DNA from: WGAB01 sp964406105
GTDB taxonomy: Bacteria > Hydrothermota > Hydrothermia > WGAB01
Assembly: GCA_964406105.1 (NCBI GenBank)
Contig: CAYOQK010000060.1
Location: 1 to 15,683 of the forward strand
Reading direction: 5' to 3'
Length of the DNA: 15,683 nucleotides
Shown here: positions 12,886 through 15,683 of the stretch, piece by piece
Layout: each line of letters begins with the position of its first letter
Position numbering within the stretch: the first letter of the stretch is position 1
The notes under the pieces: model-generated
Databases searched by the model: none
What the model was told of the DNA's origin: nothing
Seen by the model: the letters and a program-made list of their open reading frames with translations, nothing else
Made by a program: the position numbers and the translations under genes

Positions 12886-14838
12886 ATGGGAACCCTTCGC
12901 CGACGACTTCTTTTTTGGCCCCTTTGGCTGGTGCTCCTTTGGGCGGGCTGTTCCAAAAACTGGTACCCCCGGCTGGAAACCCAGGTGTACATCCCTTACC
13001 TCCGCGGAGTGTATAACCTCTGGGATCTGATCCGCGACCTGAATGCAGATTCCATTGGTGTGGATTCCACGGACTCCACCATCTCTTTTTACGTGTATCG
13101 GACCACGGACTGGCACTTCCTCCCTGGGGATTCCATCGTCACCGCTGAGCCCGTGGAATTCACGGTGCCCCCTGCGCTCCTGCCCTTTGAAAACCTGGTG
13201 GTAGAAACCCTCCAATTGGGAATCCAGGAGCTCCTCACCCCCTGGCCAGACACCGCAGGCACTTACGACATCCCCGCCTTCCACCGCACTCTGGTACGAT
13301 ACACCCCCTTGGAGAGGATCCAGCAGGTGCAAACCGCCCGGTTTGTGTACCGACTGAGGGTGACCAACGGGTTCTCCTTTCACTTGGATACTCTGCGGGT
13401 GGTGGTGCGCGATTCCGCCACAGACACCTGGCTGGGCACCCTGCTGGCCGAGGATATCGCCCCTCGGGAATCCCGATGGCTGGAACAACCCTTTGCAGGC
13501 GACCGTCCGTTGGGTTCAGTGCTGAAGGCTGTGGTGTACGTCGCCAAGGCCACCGAGGAAACCCAGGTGCCCGTTCACCCTGAAACCGATTCCTTAGAGG
13601 TAGAGATCCTGCTGGACTCGGTGCGTCTCCAGGAGGGCACCTTCCGGCCCACAGCGGCCACTTTGCATTGGCAGGAAACCCGTGAACTGCAACTCAGCGT
13701 TCCCCTGTTGATCCATGAAGGAGTGTTCCTGCGTGGAACCCTGGTGTACCGCATCGGCAATCCCACAGGCCTTCCCCTGATCGTGAACTATTGGACCCAG
13801 GAGATTCCTGGTCTCTCGGGCACGCTGGAGGTCCCTGCCCACGACACCACAGAGGCCTCGGAAAACCTCACCCAAGAACAGTATCAGAATCCGAACCCCA
13901 CCGTTAACCAAATCACCCCCCAACTGAGGGTGGAGGTGCCGCCCCAGGACCAATGGGTTACCCTGAATCCCGATGAGAACTTCTCGGTGGCTCTTTACGT
14001 GGACAATCCCTTCTTGAGCTATGCCCGCGGCACCTGGACCGAACCCTACAGCCAGCCGATCTACCCGGTGTCTTTCTTGGTGTTTCCTGAAGACGTGGGA
14101 CGCAAACTCCGCGGCCTGTTCCATCTGGTCAACGTCCAACTGCACCTGGCCTTTGACAACCCCACCACTTGTCCCACCCTGCTCACCCTGCATTTGGTCG
14201 CGAAGACCACCTGGGCTGGGGTGGTGCGGGAGACCACGATGGTGCGAGAGGTGCCTCCCGGCAGCCAAGGCATCACCTTCACCCACTTCGGTGGACTGCT
14301 CAACGAAATGCCCGATTCTCTTTATGCGACGGGCACCGTAACCCTCTCGGGTTCAGGTGAGATCTACCCCGTGCAGTGGGTTCCCATAGATGCCACGATC
14401 TTCAGCCCCTTTGAGGTGGAAGTGCACTACAACCGAGTGGCTGCGGAGAGCACCCGCGTGTACCTGAACGACAAAGACGCCCGTGCCATTCTTCGCGACG
14501 CCAAAATCCGGGTGGGGCACCTGTACCTCTTCGTGGACAACAGCTTCCCCTTTCCCCTTCGGTTGGACATCCACGTCAAAGGGCGAAACAACACAGAAAC
14601 CACCCTCTCAGGCATCGTGGCGGCTCCTGAATTGGACTCCCTGGGCCTTCCCGTGGCACCCCGCCTGGACACCCTGATCATCCCCATTCCCCGGGGCGAC
14701 CTGCCCATCTTCAAAAACTACCCCTGGGACGTGTGGCTCTACGCCAAAGTGAACGCCAGCGGCACATACACCCTCACAGCGCGGTCCCGATTCCGGTATC
14801 GCATCTGGGCCTATCTCAAAGGGGAGGTAACTCCGTGA
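12886..14838 (+). CDS. Predicted outer-membrane-type lipoprotein with beta-sandwich-like repeats, function unknown
   Basis: A 650-residue protein with a textbook lipoprotein signal: MGTLRRRLLF, a hydrophobic core, and lipobox LWAGC with acylated C22; residues 23-25 are SKN, so retention in the inner membrane by an Asp+2 signal is not expected. The mature part is rich in beta-forming residues, and I do not recognise the family. A pattern of a hydrophobic strand, N-x-F/P-x-P-x-L, then V-x-V recurs at about 153-175 (RLRVTNGFSFHL), 285-305 (YRIGNPTGLPLIV), 367-380 (VALYVDNPF) and 545-565 (LFVDNSFPFPLRL). This resembles LEA14/WHy-type Ig-like domains; the resemblance is by eye. The stop TGA (14836-14838) overlaps the ATG of the DUF5723-like gene, and a ribosome binding site for that gene lies in its last codons, so the two proteins are made together and probably act together at the outer membrane. 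Confidence 0.7.
   Translation: MGTLRRRLLFWPLWLVLLWAGCSKNWYPRLETQVYIPYLRGVYNLWDLIRDLNADSIGVDSTDSTISFYVYRTTDWHFLPGDSIVTAEPVEFTVPPALLPFENLVVETLQLGIQELLTPWPDTAGTYDIPAFHRTLVRYTPLERIQQVQTARFVYRLRVTNGFSFHLDTLRVVVRDSATDTWLGTLLAEDIAPRESRWLEQPFAGDRPLGSVLKAVVYVAKATEETQVPVHPETDSLEVEILLDSVRLQEGTFRPTAATLHWQETRELQLSVPLLIHEGVFLRGTLVYRIGNPTGLPLIVNYWTQEIPGLSGTLEVPAHDTTEASENLTQEQYQNPNPTVNQITPQLRVEVPPQDQWVTLNPDENFSVALYVDNPFLSYARGTWTEPYSQPIYPVSFLVFPEDVGRKLRGLFHLVNVQLHLAFDNPTTCPTLLTLHLVAKTTWAGVVRETTMVREVPPGSQGITFTHFGGLLNEMPDSLYATGTVTLSGSGEIYPVQWVPIDATIFSPFEVEVHYNRVAAESTRVYLNDKDARAILRDAKIRVGHLYLFVDNSFPFPLRLDIHVKGRNNTETTLSGIVAAPELDSLGLPVAPRLDTLIIPIPRGDLPIFKNYPWDVWLYAKVNASGTYTLTARSRFRYRIWAYLKGEVTP
14823..14827 (+). 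promoter_or_regulatory. Ribosome binding site for the DUF5723-like gene
   Basis: GGAGG lies in the last lipoprotein codons, 10 bases before ATG 14838 and 7 before an in-frame GTG at 14835. The 10-base gap matches other genes here, so the ATG is preferred. Confidence 0.55.
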
Positions 14839-15683
14839 TGAACACCCTGATCTTCCTGATTCCCTTTACCTTGGGCTTCCTGAACACGGCCCCCTTGCCC
14901 TTACGTTTGCAGTGCGTTCCCCCAGACACCGACACCGTGCTCGTGGAGTTCCACAGCAACCTGGAGTTTTGGAACACCCTGCTGGACCTCGGTTTCCTGA
15001 TGGACCGCATGGGGGCGGTCATCCGCGTGCAACACCTCCAAAAACTCTACCGGGAGTCGGAGGCGACCATCAACCTGGTGCTGGATCATTCCTTGGATTA
15101 CTTCGCAGTATCCTGGGCCGGCATTTCCTTGGCCTTTGGACAACGCTACCTGGGCACCCTCCAAGTGCCCAGGGATCTTTTGGGACTCTTGGCCTACGGC
15201 AACGCCTTTGATAGCACCTACCTGTTTAACAACACTCGGGCGGTTTCCCTCTTTTACCGGTACCTATCGGCAGGGGTTACTCAGGAGGTGCACTTGGGCA
15301 GCGTACCCTTGCGGGCCGCCTTAGGGGTTTCCATGCTGATCGGCAACCGTTTGGACTTGGTGGACACAGTGCGCGGATACCTGTACACCGATCAGGAAGG
15401 CCTGACCTCCGAAGTGGAAATCCGTACAGCCACCAGCAAAACCGGCTATGGCCTTTCCTTGGCCGGGGGGATAGAGGCACACCTTACCCCCTCGTTCCGC
15501 TTAGGAGTTTCGCTGGGCGACTTTCCTGGGGTGATGCGCTGGCGGGACTTTCGTGTGGTGTACCAACTCTTCTATGCAGACTCCTCCTACATCAACCAGA
15601 CCCGACGCGAGGCCTTGGAGGACTACCAAACCCAGCAGAACCTCTTTTTGCCCGTGCAGGCCTGTGCGTACGCGGAGATCGCG
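14838..15683 (+). CDS. DUF5723-like outer-membrane protein, N-terminal part (3' end outside window)
   Basis: Open for 282 codons from ATG 14838 to the window end with no stop. Residues 1-18 look like a signal peptide (MNTLIFLIPFTLGFLNTA). The rest alternates polar and hydrophobic residues, as in an outer-membrane beta-barrel. Segments recall the DUF5723 family seen in Bacteroidetes and related candidate phyla: ISLAFGQRYLGTLQVPRDLL followed by AYGNAF (residues about 96-123), LGVSMLIGNRLDLVDTVRGYL with YTDQ following (about 163-187), and a GLSLAGGIEAHLTPSFRLGV strand pair followed by SLGDFPGVMRW (about 205-235). The function of that family is not known to me. Its start overlaps the lipoprotein stop by one base (ATGA-type junction), implying a stoichiometric pair. 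An alternative is another barrel family of the PorV/OmpP1 kind. Confidence 0.55.
   Translation, partial: MNTLIFLIPFTLGFLNTAPLPLRLQCVPPDTDTVLVEFHSNLEFWNTLLDLGFLMDRMGAVIRVQHLQKLYRESEATINLVLDHSLDYFAVSWAGISLAFGQRYLGTLQVPRDLLGLLAYGNAFDSTYLFNNTRAVSLFYRYLSAGVTQEVHLGSVPLRAALGVSMLIGNRLDLVDTVRGYLYTDQEGLTSEVEIRTATSKTGYGLSLAGGIEAHLTPSFRLGVSLGDFPGVMRWRDFRVVYQLFYADSSYINQTRREALEDYQTQQNLFLPVQACAYAEIA

Overview
The window is a gene-dense, GC-rich bacterial chromosome segment (roughly 60 % G+C by eye) with almost no non-coding DNA. The longest gaps between genes are about 40 to 55 bases, and many genes overlap. The gene set points to a poorly sampled, probably thermophilic, Gram-negative-like bacterium. The evidence is an outer-membrane-type lipoprotein, a DUF5723-like barrel protein, a dockerin-tagged secreted glycosidase and an archaeal-type S-adenosylmethionine synthetase. 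A WOR-3/Hydrothermae-like candidate lineage would fit, but no rRNA or phylogenetic marker tree can be made here, so this is only a guess.

Bases 1-2988 (+ strand): the 3' end of trmFO (tRNA U54 methylation), xerC/xerD-type tyrosine recombinase (overlapping trmFO by 34 bp), purA (adenylosuccinate synthetase) behind a possible leaderless promoter, and a membrane-anchored protein with two PASTA domains that overlaps purA. Bases 2980-5351 (+): a clear promoter followed by feoA and feoB, the ferrous iron uptake pair, which overlap each other. Bases 5343-9815 (+): a promoter, a CcdA-type thiol-disulfide membrane transporter, and 3 bases after its stop a secreted 1228-residue GH57-family glucanotransferase/amylase-like enzyme. 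That enzyme carries an Ig-like domain, a tandemly duplicated beta-sandwich domain and a C-terminal type I dockerin.

Bases 9697-12837 (- strand): an operon read right to left. midA (SAM-dependent protein arginine methyltransferase family) overlaps metK (archaeal-type methionine adenosyltransferase, which makes SAM), and metK overlaps by one base (TGATG) a membrane-anchored protein. That last protein looks like a cell-wall amidase (Amidase_3 fold) whose zinc-binding motifs have been lost. Its 3' end runs 119 bp into the end of the GH57 gene in a tail-to-tail overlap.

Bases 12838-15683 (+): a 48-bp divergent promoter region, then a 650-residue predicted lipoprotein with beta-sandwich-like repeats. 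It is coupled to a DUF5723-like outer-membrane protein that runs off the window end. The two probably work together at the outer membrane.

The least explained parts are the amidase-like pseudoenzyme, the lipoprotein/DUF5723 pair, the antisense-overlapping tails at 9697-9815 and the apparent leaderless promoters. No CRISPR array, tRNA, rRNA, insertion sequence or phage gene was seen.
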